Origin: Ruoffia sp044336205 | GTDB taxonomy: Bacteria > Bacillota > Bacilli > Lactobacillales > Aerococcaceae | Length of the DNA stretch: 64,000 nt | Assembly (NCBI GenBank): GCA_044336205.1 | Contig: CP172318.1 | Span: forward strand, 1,178,001 to 1,242,000 | Reading direction: 5' to 3' | Shown here: piece after piece, positions 1 through 9,373 of the stretch | Numbering within the stretch: the first letter of the stretch is position 1 | Layout of the letters: the number at the start of each line of letters is the position of its first letter | The notes under the pieces: generated by a model | Seen by the model: only the letters and a program-made list of their open reading frames with translations | What the model was told of the DNA's origin: nothing | Databases searched by the model: none | Position numbers and translations under genes: made by a program

Positions 1-267
1 TGGCTCGTGTGGTTGAGCCGTTAGAGGATCTCTCAAGAAAAGAACTAAGTCCATTCTATTATCTGAAATTGCCGCCCCAATTTGTTGGTCGCCTCCGAGT
101 GGACCTGATTTGTACCGATGAACGTTCAGTCCTGTTGCCTCCATGACTCTTGTACCCGTAGTCCCAGTAGCAAATAAGTCATGTTGGGACAAAATATCTC
201 GATATGCTGTTGCTAGTTTAATCATATTGTCTTTCTTTTTATCGTGGGCTATCAGGGCTATCTTCAA
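1..267 (-). CDS. mgsA: Methylglyoxal synthase (3' end off the window)
   Basis: Converts dihydroxyacetone phosphate to methylglyoxal and phosphate, a bypass of lower glycolysis in the cytoplasm. The first 89 residues are visible and begin MKIALIAHDKKKDNM, the family's usual amino terminus with His8 and Asp9. A phosphate-binding GTTGT follows at residues 35-39, then GGDQQIG with Asp60 (the expected catalytic aspartate), then the RDPLTAQPHEP stretch. I chose the TTG at 265-267 as start because AAGGAG lies 8 bases upstream and the protein then begins exactly as known family members do; a GTG at 276 is in frame but overlaps the ribosome site. The carboxyl end lies beyond base 1. The gene reads away from the rest of the window. 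Confidence 0.93.
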   Translation of the reverse strand, partial: MKIALIAHDKKKDNMIKLATAYRDILSQHDLFATGTTGTRVMEATGLNVHRYKSGPLGGDQQIGAAISDNRMDLVLFLRDPLTAQPHEP

Positions 268-305
268 TGCTTTCACTCCTTTTATATCAGATTAATTAGC
301 TAGTT

Positions 306-698
306 CTATCTATTTTTATGTGAATCAATTTGACTGTTCAAAGGAATTAACTCCGTTTCAGTAAAAATATTCACATTACAACTAATTACCTCAATATCTA
401 AATGTTGGTTAAAATAACTATAAAGGTCTTCTTCTACAATCTGTAAGAAATTATCAGCATATAACAAAGGTCTGACAGCATTCGACGAGAGACTTTCATT
501 ATACTGCTTGAATCGGCTAAAAATTAATTGATTAATCATCGTCCTTTCCTTGCTGATCAGATTTGGAAAGCCGGTTCTTATATCTGTCGCTATATAGGCG
601 CTCGGAACTAAAAGCATCACTGATAATTCAAATTGAGCCATAATTGGATGAAACTCATCAATCAATCCAATCGTATGGGTGATTAGTTGGTTATTAAT
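306..698 (-). CDS. Hypothetical protein with apparent ATT start
   Basis: I do not recognise the family. The stretch from MIDEFHPIMAQ to DSHKNR is an amphipathic, apparently soluble protein with no signal peptide or membrane segment. No ATG or GTG exists between the upstream stop (741-743) and the first TTG at 663-665, and that TTG has no ribosome site. A strong AAAAGGAG at 707-714 sits 8 bases before an in-frame ATT at 696-698, which would give a 130-residue protein starting MNNQLITHTIGLIDEF. ATT starts are known mainly from infC and a few self-limiting genes. The gene could instead have lost its start codon. It lies between mgsA and an esterase gene with no obvious link to either. Confidence 0.55.
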   Translation of the reverse strand: MNNQLITHTIGLIDEFHPIMAQFELSVMLLVPSAYIATDIRTGFPNLISKERTMINQLIFSRFKQYNESLSSNAVRPLLYADNFLQIVEEDLYSYFNQHLDIEVISCNVNIFTETELIPLNSQIDSHKNR

Positions 699-784
699 AT
701 TGAAAACTCCTTTTAAAATGTCTAAGCGGTAATTCCGAAGTTATATTATATACCTCGATGAATCTAAAAATCTACTAAAATTAT

Positions 785-1639
785 TCAATCTGGCCAAACA
801 TTATAAGCAAAGTTTAAAAATTCACCAAAATGCCTTGCCCAATATACTTCATGATGGCGTTCATCGGCTAAAATTCTTAACCATGTATTTTCTAATGGGT
901 GTCCATTTTGGAGCATAGTGTTGTAATATCTTAAACTCGCATCAATATATGCTTGGTTCATCTTCCCATCGAGAAAACTTCGGTCTGTTGCATCTCCTTC
1001 ATCAGTTCCTACTTGAATATAAACCCTTGTTGCTGGATCAAGTGGATGTCTGTCAATGAATTCTAGGAATTGTCTCTCACTAAACCAAGATGCTAAAGAA
1101 AATACGCCTAAAACACCAAATATATCTGGATAGGCAGCACCCATAAATGCAGTGATAATACCACCCATAGAACTTCCAGCTAATAAAGTATTGGATTTAT
1201 CACTCAGCGTCCGATAGTTTGTATCAATGAATGGCTTCAATTCGTTCACAAACCATTCTCCATAAGCGAAACCATCCCCACCGGCATCTGAATGTTCTTC
1301 ATTCTTTTCTAGCTCTGTGACCCAAGGACTGTATTCGTCCAATCGATGTTCGTTAGCATTATCAACGGCTACAATGATCATTCTAGGAAGGTGTAAATTA
1401 TTCTTTACCGTTGGGATGACTTTCCAAGAGTGACCTACAAAAGCTTCCTTACTATAGAAGACATTTTGCCCATCGTGCATATATAAGACAGGATAATGTC
1501 TGTCTGTATCAATATCATAATCTTTAGGCGTCATGACTCTTACCCGTCTTTTCTCCCTATAATATGGAATGGTTAGATGATGGGTTTGAATTTTTAAGTA
1601 ATAATAATCAGCTGATTTGCGTTTATATTGAAATGTCAA
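785..1639 (-). CDS. Putative esterase, alpha/beta hydrolase (esterase D / Fes-like)
   Basis: A 284-residue cytoplasmic hydrolase of the putative-esterase superfamily (PF00756 type), whose members cleave acyl or siderophore esters; the substrate here is unknown. The nucleophile elbow G-S-S-M-G at residues 155-159 places the catalytic serine at 157. An early YMHDGQNVF block is typical of the family, and the carboxyl ERHHEVYWARHF segment offers the catalytic histidine. No signal peptide is seen. The start is TTG at 1637-1639, preceded by GGAGGTG at good spacing. It lies alone between an unknown gene and a broken GH3 gene, so context gives little help on substrate. Confidence 0.8.
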   Translation of the reverse strand: MTFQYKRKSADYYYLKIQTHHLTIPYYREKRRVRVMTPKDYDIDTDRHYPVLYMHDGQNVFYSKEAFVGHSWKVIPTVKNNLHLPRMIIVAVDNANEHRLDEYSPWVTELEKNEEHSDAGGDGFAYGEWFVNELKPFIDTNYRTLSDKSNTLLAGSSMGGIITAFMGAAYPDIFGVLGVFSLASWFSERQFLEFIDRHPLDPATRVYIQVGTDEGDATDRSFLDGKMNQAYIDASLRYYNTMLQNGHPLENTWLRILADERHHEVYWARHFGEFLNFAYNVWPD

Positions 1640-1736
1640 ATCTGCACCTCCATTTTACAATATCAAGTCTATTGCTATTATACTTAATATTGTATAGGTA
1701 TTAAACCTTCCTAACTTGTTAATAGCTTTTTTGCCT

Positions 1737-3820
1737 TTAATAAGTTAAGCCATATCCTAATTTATAAGTATTTCCATCTTTGTCTACATAAGCATAACTC
1801 ATACCTTCTCGTAAGTACTTATCTTTGTCATAACCAGGCACATCATTTCTACTTACTGATACACCGTGCTCATCTACAGCAATAACAGCAGTATTTTTTG
1901 GTAGAGTTAGAGGTAATTTCCCAGTTGGCTTATAGTGCCCTAAAGCCACTTCCATTACAGCTTTAGGGAAAGTATCATAACCCGCGAATAAGACATCGGA
2001 TTGTTGTTCAATCGTTGTTAAAATCCAAGGTAAGATCATATTAACAGATGAGACCACCTTCCTACCTTGGCTGTGCATATAATCGGTAATTTTATTAAAT
2101 TCATATAAATTGCTTAAGGTTGTTTCTTTATAACTATCCCCATTTAAGGCAATGGAATCATGGTCTTCAACGATTTGTAATTCTAATAGACCTTTAGTTG
2201 CATCAAAGTAAGAACCACTCACTGGATAGATAAATAATAACGCAACATCAGCCTCTTGATAATCATCAACAAGATCAAGATTTAAAACTTTAGCGTCTTT
2301 AAGAACTAACTTTTGGTACATATCAGTTTGTTCTTCATCTCTTCCAAAGGCTTTAACAAAACCTTTTGGTTCGGTATTGGTAAGACGGATTGGTTTTTTA
2401 ATAAGGTAACTGATTTAAGATGTGCATTATATGCTGCTTCCTTAGCTTGTTGCTTCACTTCTTCATTTTGTTCTTGATTTGCTTCAATATATGTTTTTTC
2501 ATCAAAAAGACCTAAGTCGAACATCTCCATCAATAGACGCTCATTCGCTTGATCTAATCTTTTCATTGAAATATAGCCTTTTTCAACCGCTTTTTTCAAT
2601 TCAGCCACTTCATTCGTTCCGCTAATGAGGTCAGTCCCAGCATTAATTGCTTTAGCAAATCGTCCAGCTTTCGAAAGGCTCTCTACTCCCCAAGCCATCT
2701 TTCCAATTATTCCAGTATCTGAGTTGATATATCCTTTAAAACCTAGTTTCCCTCTCAATAAAGTATCCAGAATATAATGACTAAAAGCCATCCCAACTTC
2801 TTCAAAAGGTATTAGCTCACCGTCAAATTCTTGGAAATGACTTTTTTCAATGCTAGGTGCAGAATAATAAGGCATAATTGAACTTGGATTATGCTTAGCT
2901 GCTTCCACAAATGTAGGTAAATGATAGTTCTCTAAACTACCTTCCGTACGATAAATATTCCACTTACCTTCTTTATAATGAGGGTCGAAGCCATTCTCAC
3001 GAGCTCCTCCACCAGGGAAGTGCTTAATTGTTAAAGAAATTGAGTCATCTGATAACTCTTCCCCTTGGAAACCAATAATCAATCGTTTAATTAACTGACT
3101 AATTAGCTCTGGATCTTCACCAAAGGTTCCATCAGTTCTTTGCCATCTTGGATCTGTTACCACATCAGCCATATACATATAACCCTTACGGAGACCAGAT
3201 TGTAACCACTCATTACGACTAAACTTAACAAAGTCATCAATGACTTTGTATTCGTTTCCATTATCTAAGTCACCTTGAACCGCTGCAGCAATCCCCAGAG
3301 TCCCTGGATAAAGTGAGAATCCTAACTCATCAATATCTTTAGCAGCTAAAACACTATTAAATTCATTACGCGAGTTTGACGCTACGATAACAGGTATTCC
3401 TAAACGTGTCGCTTCAGCAACTTCGTTTAGTTTATTAATCCATTCAATAATTAACTCATGCGGCATATTGTCTCTTAGTATAAAGTGACGCATTTTCAAT
3501 CTTTCAATAGTTTCGGTTGTTGGGTACTTATCGACTGATCGCATCGGTGAACCATCAGCTTTTAGAAATTCTTCATCAAGAATTTGAGTGTTGTCGACTT
3601 CTGTCTTGGCCTTTCCCATATTGAGCTGGTTAATTAATAACATTCCGACTTTTTCGTCAAGGTTCATTAATTCTACTAAGTTTCTAGCGCGTTCCTCACT
3701 TGGTAATCGCCAATCCTCATAAGGATCAAGTCGACCATTGTCATTTAAATCTTTAAATTCTAATCCATCTACTGTGATAATCTTTTTACTTAATGTCTTC
3801 AAATTAGGTGCTTTCATCAT
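1737..3820 (-). pseudogene. GH3 beta-glucosidase-like protein, frameshifted
   Basis: Two overlapping reading frames (2306-3820 and 1737-2321) together make one glycoside hydrolase family 3 protein of about 690 residues. The first carries the opening DLNDNGRLDPYEDW, the KHFPGGG motif at 266-272 and the nucleophile region GYINSDTG with Asp368, so the catalytic (alpha/beta)8 domain is complete. The second holds the carboxyl sandwich domain ending GMSYAYVDKDGNTYKLGYGLTY. The frame is lost near 2378-2382: reading SVLP then NTEPKGFVKAFG needs one extra base after the CC of TTACC. Start is the second of two ATGs (3817) or the first, behind AGGAGG. No signal peptide, so a cytoplasmic glycosidase if intact. 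Could be real decay or a sequence error. Confidence 0.85.
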
Positions 3821-3925
3821 AGTCCTCCTAAATCATCTGATGTATTAAATTTAGTTTATCATTATCATTTATAGACTTCAATACAAAGATGATTACGCTT
3901 TCTATATTCCACCTAATTTATAATA

Positions 3926-4765
3926 TTAACCGAATCGTTCAACCATTGATTCTTCAGTAACTTTAAATATATCGTGCTTATCATGCTTTAATGTCGCATC
4001 AAAGAATTCAGCCATTCGAGCCATTTCTTTGTAAGGCACTTTGTGTCCACCTGATTCATCTAGATGGAGCTCAATATGTTGACCATCATTGAGTTGACTG
4101 GCTTCATCTATGAATTCCTCAACAAACCTCGAAGGAACAACTGGGTCTTGCTTAGAGTGCCAGAATAATAATGGTCTTGATTGAACCGCTTCAGGATGTT
4201 TTGCAAGGTCATGTTGCTTAAAGAATTCTCTAAATGCTTGAATTTTATCTATTAAGTATTGGTCTACAGGCTGACTCATCTCTACTTGAGAAGTATATTG
4301 ATCTATGATCCATTGGTTAAAGCTGTCTTGCTTAGGACTCCCCATCAAAACAACCGCAGCACTCACTTCTGGATGTGTTGCAATAATTAAAGACGTTGTC
4401 ATACCACCCATAGACATCCCTGCAACCCCAATATAATCTTTTTGGATTAAGTCCTTCTGCTTATAATATTGAATAATTTGTGGAAACTCTTGGACATTCG
4501 CTTTAAGTGCTTCAAAGAATACCAATCCATTCGTATTGTAATCTAAACCGTAGGCCCTTCTTTCACCATGATGTATGGCATCCGGCATAATAACTCTGAA
4601 TCCTTTTTTAGCTATCTCATTACCAAAGGTCATCATACCGTCTTTTGTATTCGAGTATCCATGATAGAAAATAACTAAAGGTGCTTTTTTCGTATCATAG
4701 GCATCTTGGATCATTTCAATCACCGGAATATCATTAATGTAGTAGTACTTAGTAACTAGTCTCAT
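3926..4765 (-). CDS. Alpha/beta hydrolase (YitV/YtaP-like)
   Basis: A 279-residue serine hydrolase of the prolyl-oligopeptidase-like esterase group; substrate unknown. The oxyanion region HGYSN lies at residues 35-39, and the nucleophile elbow G-M-S-M-G at 116-120 puts serine at 118. A late FWHSKQDPVVP supplies the acid and ESGGHKVPY the histidine. I set the start at 4763-4765 because AGGAGG ends 6 bases before it; a longer frame reaching 4813 lacks such a site and adds 16 residues unlike the family. It is divergent from the HAD gene at 4898, leaving about 130 bases for both promoters. Confidence 0.8.
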   Translation of the reverse strand: MRLVTKYYYINDIPVIEMIQDAYDTKKAPLVIFYHGYSNTKDGMMTFGNEIAKKGFRVIMPDAIHHGERRAYGLDYNTNGLVFFEALKANVQEFPQIIQYYKQKDLIQKDYIGVAGMSMGGMTTSLIIATHPEVSAAVVLMGSPKQDSFNQWIIDQYTSQVEMSQPVDQYLIDKIQAFREFFKQHDLAKHPEAVQSRPLLFWHSKQDPVVPSRFVEEFIDEASQLNDGQHIELHLDESGGHKVPYKEMARMAEFFDATLKHDKHDIFKVTEESMVERFG

Positions 4766-4838
4766 AATTACCTCCTGTAGAATTGTCTTTTGCTTTATTT
4801 TAACAAACTTCATCTTTAAAGATACTATTAAGTATCGT

Positions 4839-4867
4839 TTGAATGATTGATTCTAATTAAGTATAAT
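4839..4867 (+). promoter_or_regulatory. Sigma-A-type promoter of the HAD gene
   Basis: A -35 TTGAAT (4839-4844) and a consensus -10 TATAAT (4862-4867) are separated by exactly 17 bases. The ATG of the HAD gene follows at 4898 with AAAGGAG in between. Confidence 0.7.
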
Positions 4868-4897
4868 GTCATTATTGATGAAAGGAGCTTCAACTTT

Positions 4898-5706
4898 ATG
4901 CAGCAACACTTAATTGCCATTGACTTGGATGGTACAACACTTAACGATAAGTCAAAATTATCTCACTTCACCATAGAAACGCTGAGAAAATTAGACGATT
5001 TAGGTCATATTGTTATGATTGTGACGGGTCGTCCATATCGTAACAGTATAGATATTTATAATGAATTAAATATAAACTCACCAATGGTTAACTTTAATGG
5101 GGCTTATTGCCACCACCCTAGAAAATCAGAGTGGATTCCTGCCTACCACGAAGAATTAGACAAAGAAATTGCCTTCGAATTGTTCGCTAATCAAGATAAT
5201 CTTGATATTAACCTACTCATTGCAGAAGGTCGTGAACGTCTATTCACTTCTTCGATGAACTTACCTGACAGTCCATTCTTCCCTAAGGATCAAGCAGAGA
5301 TCAGTCGACTAGACCGTGCTAATTTGACACAAAATCCTACTGCCTTAACGATTCTATGTGATATTGACAAGCAAGAAAGTATTGAGAAGAGAATTACTAA
5401 GCGATACGGCGACCAAGTATCTGTTCGTACATGGGGGGAATCCTTCCGATATTAGAAGTCGTCCGACAAGGTATTAATAAAGCCGTAGCCGTCGATAGAG
5501 TGAGCGACTTCTATCATATTCCAAACAGCAATATTCTTGCCTTTGGTGATGAAAACAACGACTTAGAAATGATAAAATACGCAGGCCTTGGTGTCGCCAT
5601 GGCTAATGCGACCGATGAGATCCTCGGAGTGTCTGATACTCAAACGAAATTTACTAATGACCAAGATGGTCTTGCACATTTCTTAACTGAATATTTCTCA
5701 TTATAA
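4898..5706 (+). pseudogene. Cof-type HAD hydrolase, frameshifted in a G tract
   Basis: A sugar-phosphatase-like member of the haloacid dehalogenase superfamily (Cof group). The amino part has motif I AIDLDGTTLND with Asp9 and Asp11 and the IVTGRPY motif II region. The carboxyl part has a conserved Lys in QGINKAVAV and the acidic motif GDENNDLEMI. The two halves are in different frames: the first stops at 5455, the second runs to 5706. The frame changes at a run of six G (5433-5438); seven would read V-R-T-W-G-G-I-L-P through the join. Start chosen at 4898 behind AAAGGAG. Total would be about 270 residues, normal for the family. A length change in a G tract suggests sequence error or phase variation as much as loss. 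Confidence 0.82.
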
Positions 5707-5711
5707 AAAGC

Positions 5712-5749
5712 AACCCGATAACATCACTTAGTCATGATGTTATCGGGTT
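5712..5749. terminator. Bidirectional rho-independent terminator
   Basis: A perfect 15-bp stem (5712-5726 with 5735-5749) around an 8-base loop, with A and T runs on either side. It sits between the convergent HAD and yitT-type genes and can serve both. Confidence 0.88.
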
Positions 5750-5759
5750 TTATAATTGT

Positions 5760-6674
5760 TTATTTACTAAGGGCTATCTTTTTTAATTTTTGTTGTTGGT
5801 CCCTACTTAAATAGTTACCGTTAACACGGATTGACTGAATGATATTAACGAAAGCATTCACATCAGCCTCACCGATCGCCATTTCTAAATCATACAATTC
5901 ATAACGGTTGACTACAATCATCAAGGTATTCCGTGGTTGCTTAGAATAACCACCTCTCCCTTCAAGGATTGTAATACCGCGATGAATTCTTTGGTAAATT
6001 GATTTGACCACTTCATCCTCTTTATCCGTTACGATAAGGGCCGTTAATTTCTGCTCGTTAGTATGAATCGAATTAACGACACGCGAACAAACATACATAG
6101 ATATTAATGTATAAAGGGCAAATTCCCATGAATATAAAAATCCTGCGCCAACGATAATGATCGAATTAAAGAGTAGACTTAAGCTCCCAACATTCAAGTT
6201 AATCACCTTAGTTAAAACTAAGGAAATAATATCAATACCCCCAGCAGACATCCCAAACTTAATAGTTAAACCACCACCTAAACCATTTAGTACACCTGCA
6301 GCAATCCCATTAAGTAAAGGATTAGTAGATATTTGTTGAATAGGCACAATATAGGTAAAAAGAGTTAAAGTTGTAACAACAACCATCGTCAGCACCGTAA
6401 AACGTCTTCCCAGTTTTAAATAACTTAGAATTAATAGTGGGATGTTAAGAATAAAGTTTAGCGTCCCAGTCTGTATGATATGTTGATAAGGTGTAAAAGT
6501 ATTCAATGAATAAGTAATTAATTGAGAAATCCCAGAAATACCACCACTGTAAATATCACCCGGGATTAAAAACAAATTCAAAGCAGTCGCAAAACACAAG
6601 GCTGAAAACAATATAACGAATATCTGTATTAAAATATTCAGTTTTGGGTATTGGGCAAGAACTTTATTAATCAT
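5760..6674 (-). CDS. YitT family membrane protein (DUF161/DUF2179)
   Basis: A 304-residue integral membrane protein. The first two thirds contain about five hydrophobic segments with the family's GLGGGLTIKFGMSAGGIDIIS glycine-rich block. The last third (about residues 215-300) is a soluble DUF2179 domain with ITILEGRGGYSKQPRN, which in this family is thought to bind a small ligand. The biological role is not known. It follows a small gene of unknown function by 10 bases, so the two are very likely one transcript ended by the hairpin at 5712-5749. Confidence 0.85.
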   Translation of the reverse strand: MINKVLAQYPKLNILIQIFVILFSALCFATALNLFLIPGDIYSGGISGISQLITYSLNTFTPYQHIIQTGTLNFILNIPLLILSYLKLGRRFTVLTMVVVTTLTLFTYIVPIQQISTNPLLNGIAAGVLNGLGGGLTIKFGMSAGGIDIISLVLTKVINLNVGSLSLLFNSIIIVGAGFLYSWEFALYTLISMYVCSRVVNSIHTNEQKLTALIVTDKEDEVVKSIYQRIHRGITILEGRGGYSKQPRNTLMIVVNRYELYDLEMAIGEADVNAFVNIIQSIRVNGNYLSRDQQQKLKKIALSK

Positions 6675-6684
6675 CCATCGTCAC

Positions 6685-7128
6685 CTAGTTAGTTTTTCCG
6701 GACTCACCTAATACGTTTGTTAATTCATCTTGTAATCCTTTTGCGATACCTGACCCCATCACTAAGGTTTGATATAACGGCTCGGCATCTTCACCGGTAC
6801 GAAGTAATGTTCTTAAGAAAATTTCACCATCACCAGCTAAGAATAGGCTGTAATACCCCGTCTTCATTTCATTTAATTCATTGAGTAGTTCATAAGCATC
6901 TGATTCTTTACTTCGGTCGGTTAATAAATGAACATGACGGTAAATAATTTGAGCATCCGCATATTTATCTTGTGTATTTTGAATAATAACCTCTACTATC
7001 AGTGCACGTTCTGTAGATAGTCGAAAACTAAAGCGATACAGCGAATGACCACTTTCAATTTCAGTTTTATTAAAAGGAATTTTAACTTCATTTAGTTTAT
7101 TCTCAAAGTTAGTTTGAATTTTAGACAT
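6685..7128 (-). CDS. Hypothetical cytoplasmic protein, co-transcribed with yitT-type gene
   Basis: A 147-residue protein without signal peptide or membrane segments. I do not recognise it. It alternates short charged and hydrophobic stretches as in a small alpha/beta fold: ALIVEVIIQNTQ, IIYRHVHLLTD, TGYYSLFLAGDGEIFLRTLL. A resemblance in pattern to YbjN or secretion-chaperone folds is possible but unproven. The ATG at 7126-7128 is preceded by TTGGAGG. The stop is 10 bases before the YitT gene, so it may modulate or partner that membrane protein. Confidence 0.65.
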   Translation of the reverse strand: MSKIQTNFENKLNEVKIPFNKTEIESGHSLYRFSFRLSTERALIVEVIIQNTQDKYADAQIIYRHVHLLTDRSKESDAYELLNELNEMKTGYYSLFLAGDGEIFLRTLLRTGEDAEPLYQTLVMGSGIAKGLQDELTNVLGESGKTN

Positions 7129-7167
7129 AATTAACCTCCAAAGTTATCAATAATGTTTACTGTTTTC

Positions 7168-7195
7168 AGTATATCATTAATTGAAGGACGAACAA
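7168..7195 (-). promoter_or_regulatory. Promoter for the unknown gene-yitT pair
   Basis: On the minus strand TTGTTC (7190-7195) and TATACT (7168-7173) are 16 bases apart, about 40 bases before the ATG at 7128. Confidence 0.5.
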
Positions 7196-7269
7196 ACCAA
7201 AGTCTTTGTATTTTTTTCAATTCGTTAGGACAAAATTAAACATATAATCCTGATAGTAAATCATAAAAC

Positions 7270-7335
7270 AAAAAAATCCGAAATTTAATTGCAGACAAAT
7301 ATCAAGTCTTGCTATTAAACATCAGATTTTTGAAA
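7270..7335 (-). terminator. Possible terminator of the yeiH-type gene
   Basis: Long AT-rich inverted repeat with a few mismatches, arms starting AAAAATC-GA and ending TC-GATTTTT, followed on the minus strand by a T run. It lies just past the stop of the gene at 7341. The large loop makes it weaker than other terminators here. Confidence 0.4.
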
Positions 7336-7340
7336 ATGAA

Positions 7341-8369
7341 TTATACTTGCTCTAAAAATATCTGTACGGCAAAAGATACGACCACGACAATCGTTGATAT
7401 GATTAATCCATGAAGCATCGGTAAGAAACCACTCTTTGCTACTGCTTTGAAGTTAGTTCGCAATCCAATAGCCCCTAAACTCATCACCATAAGAAATTTG
7501 CTAATCGTTGATAAATTAGCTGCAAAATCTTCCGAGATGAAACCAACACTTCTCAGTAAAACCATAGCTAAAAAGTATAAAATAAACCAAGGAAAGATTG
7601 TTAATAATGATGGCTTAGCCCTACTTATCATAGGTCCCTGATAGCTCTTTGCTTCAATTCTCATATTCACAATCGAAAATATCATAACAATTGGAACAAT
7701 CGATAAGGTTCTAGTCAACTTTACAATGACGGCATAATTACCAGCAGCTTCAGAGAATGCGTATGATGCAGCCACGACTGACGAAGTATCATTGATTGCT
7801 GTTCCTGACCATAAACCAAATCCAAGATCTGACATACCAAAATATCTCCCCATTATTGGAAAGAGAATGACCATTAGAATATCAAAAATAAAAGTGGCTG
7901 ATAATGCATAAGCAACATCTTCATCTTTAGCATTTATAGTGGGCGATACAGCCGCAATTGCACTTCCACCACAAACTCCTGTACCTACTGAAATTAAATT
8001 TGATAATTTCCAATCCATATTGAACCATTTACCGAACAAATTACCAAAACCAAAAGCGGCAGCTAATGTGAATAACATAACAATTAAAGATATTCGTCCC
8101 ACACTCAACACTTGATTCAGGCTTAAAGTTGCACCCATAAGTATAATTGAGAACTTTAATAACTTTTTAGCAACAAAATCAATCCCACTAAAGGTTGGTA
8201 ATTGTGCCTTTACAAGCGGATGTAATACCATACCAATGAGCATAGCTATAACACTAGCACTAATGTATCCATTAGGTAACAACGATACGATAAAAAAGGA
8301 TACGAGTGCTAGCCCAATGGTTAGAATCATTCCATAACTAAAATTGACTAATTTTTTATTTTCTTTCAT
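7341..8369 (-). CDS. YeiH family putative sulfate/sulfonate exporter (UPF0324)
   Basis: A 342-residue polytopic membrane protein with roughly ten hydrophobic segments. It shows the family's signature blocks: ISVGTGVCGGSAIAAVSP, GLWSGTAINDTSSVVAA and the carboxyl LRTNFKAV. YeiH-type proteins are annotated as anion exporters by similarity to TauZ, but the substrate has rarely been tested. It is separated by about 95 bases from the upstream formate/nitrite-type channel on the same strand, so they may be co-expressed. ATG start at 8367-8369 with AGGAGTCG upstream. Confidence 0.85.
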   Translation of the reverse strand: MKENKKLVNFSYGMILTIGLALVSFFIVSLLPNGYISASVIAMLIGMVLHPLVKAQLPTFSGIDFVAKKLLKFSIILMGATLSLNQVLSVGRISLIVMLFTLAAAFGFGNLFGKWFNMDWKLSNLISVGTGVCGGSAIAAVSPTINAKDEDVAYALSATFIFDILMVILFPIMGRYFGMSDLGFGLWSGTAINDTSSVVAASYAFSEAAGNYAVIVKLTRTLSIVPIVMIFSIVNMRIEAKSYQGPMISRAKPSLLTIFPWFILYFLAMVLLRSVGFISEDFAANLSTISKFLMVMSLGAIGLRTNFKAVAKSGFLPMLHGLIISTIVVVVSFAVQIFLEQV

Positions 8370-8466
8370 AAGCGACTCCTAACTTCTATCTTTAAAGTAC
8401 AACCATACCACTTATAAGGCTTGATAGCAAAGGCTTATGCAATTAGAATAGTGATCCATTTACCTA

Positions 8467-9222
8467 CTAATCTTTTGAATAATAATATAGAGCTGACACA
8501 AAAATCGCTCCACCAATAATATTACCTAATATAACGGGAATGGCATTCATTATGACATCCAACCAACTAAAACTTTCTAAAAACACCGCCAAAGGCAAAA
8601 GGAATAAGTTAGCAACACTATGTTGGAAGCCTATCAACACAAATGTCATGACCGGAAACCACGCTGCTAAAACCTTTCCTGCCGTATCCTTTGAAGCATA
8701 ACTGAGATAAACAGCCATAGAAACGAACCAATTACATCCAATCCCAGACAAAAATGCTTGGATAAATGTTTGATTCACTCTTACTTCTGCTAATCGAAGA
8801 GTCTGCTCTAAGAAAATACCTTCAGTTAACAAACCCGTTAAATACGCTAAGAAATAAGCTACGAAAATAGCTCCAACCGCGTTGAATAACAGTATTTGGA
8901 CCCAATTTACAAGCATCTCTTTTATGGTCACCTTTTTATCAAAAAAAGCCATTGAAACAACCATAATATTCCCAGTAAATAATTCACCACCAGCTATAAT
9001 AATAATGATTAAACCAACTGGAAAAACACTCGCCCCTAAAAAACTACCTATTCCCTGCAAGTTACCTTGAAAAGCTGCGCCAATTCTAATACACGCTAAA
9101 AACCCTAAAGCAATGAGTGCACCACCAGCAAAACCTAAAATCGCTTTGGACCTTAAAGTCCTATTAATCTTCTTCTCACCCATCAATGCGGTATATTCTA
9201 TTAATTCACTGCCTAATCTCAT
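8467..9222 (-). CDS. Formate/nitrite transporter (FNT) family channel
   Basis: A 251-residue, six-helix pentameric channel of the FocA/NirC family, moving small monovalent anions such as formate, nitrite or hydrosulfide across the membrane. Visible marks are FAGGALIALGFLACIRIG near the start, the FTGNIMVVSMAF block of helix 2, GIGCNWFVSMAVYLSYA and GFQHSVANLFLLPLAVF. The histidine in GFQHSVAN is the conserved pore gate. I start at ATG 9220-9222, 8 bases after AAGGG; a frame reaching 9246 has no site. No pflB or nitrite reductase is nearby, so the anion cannot be told from context. Confidence 0.85.
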   Translation of the reverse strand: MRLGSELIEYTALMGEKKINRTLRSKAILGFAGGALIALGFLACIRIGAAFQGNLQGIGSFLGASVFPVGLIIIIIAGGELFTGNIMVVSMAFFDKKVTIKEMLVNWVQILLFNAVGAIFVAYFLAYLTGLLTEGIFLEQTLRLAEVRVNQTFIQAFLSGIGCNWFVSMAVYLSYASKDTAGKVLAAWFPVMTFVLIGFQHSVANLFLLPLAVFLESFSWLDVIMNAIPVILGNIIGGAIFVSALYYYSKD

Positions 9223-9330
9223 GACACTTACCCTTTCTTCTATCATTAATTTATTTTATATTATTATACACTATATTTATGATTATAAGTGATAGATTGT
9301 GAAAGTTTTACCTAATAAGTTTAAAATAAA

Positions 9331-9362
9331 AAAGCATTAGTTCTTAGAAAAACTAATGCTTT
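9331..9362 (-). terminator. Terminator of the dihydrouridine synthase gene
   Basis: A perfect 12-bp stem AAAGCATTAGTT (9331-9342 with 9351-9362), 8-base loop, followed on the minus strand by TTTATTTT. It lies 12 bases past the dus stop. Confidence 0.8.
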
Positions 9363-9373
9363 AAATATACACA

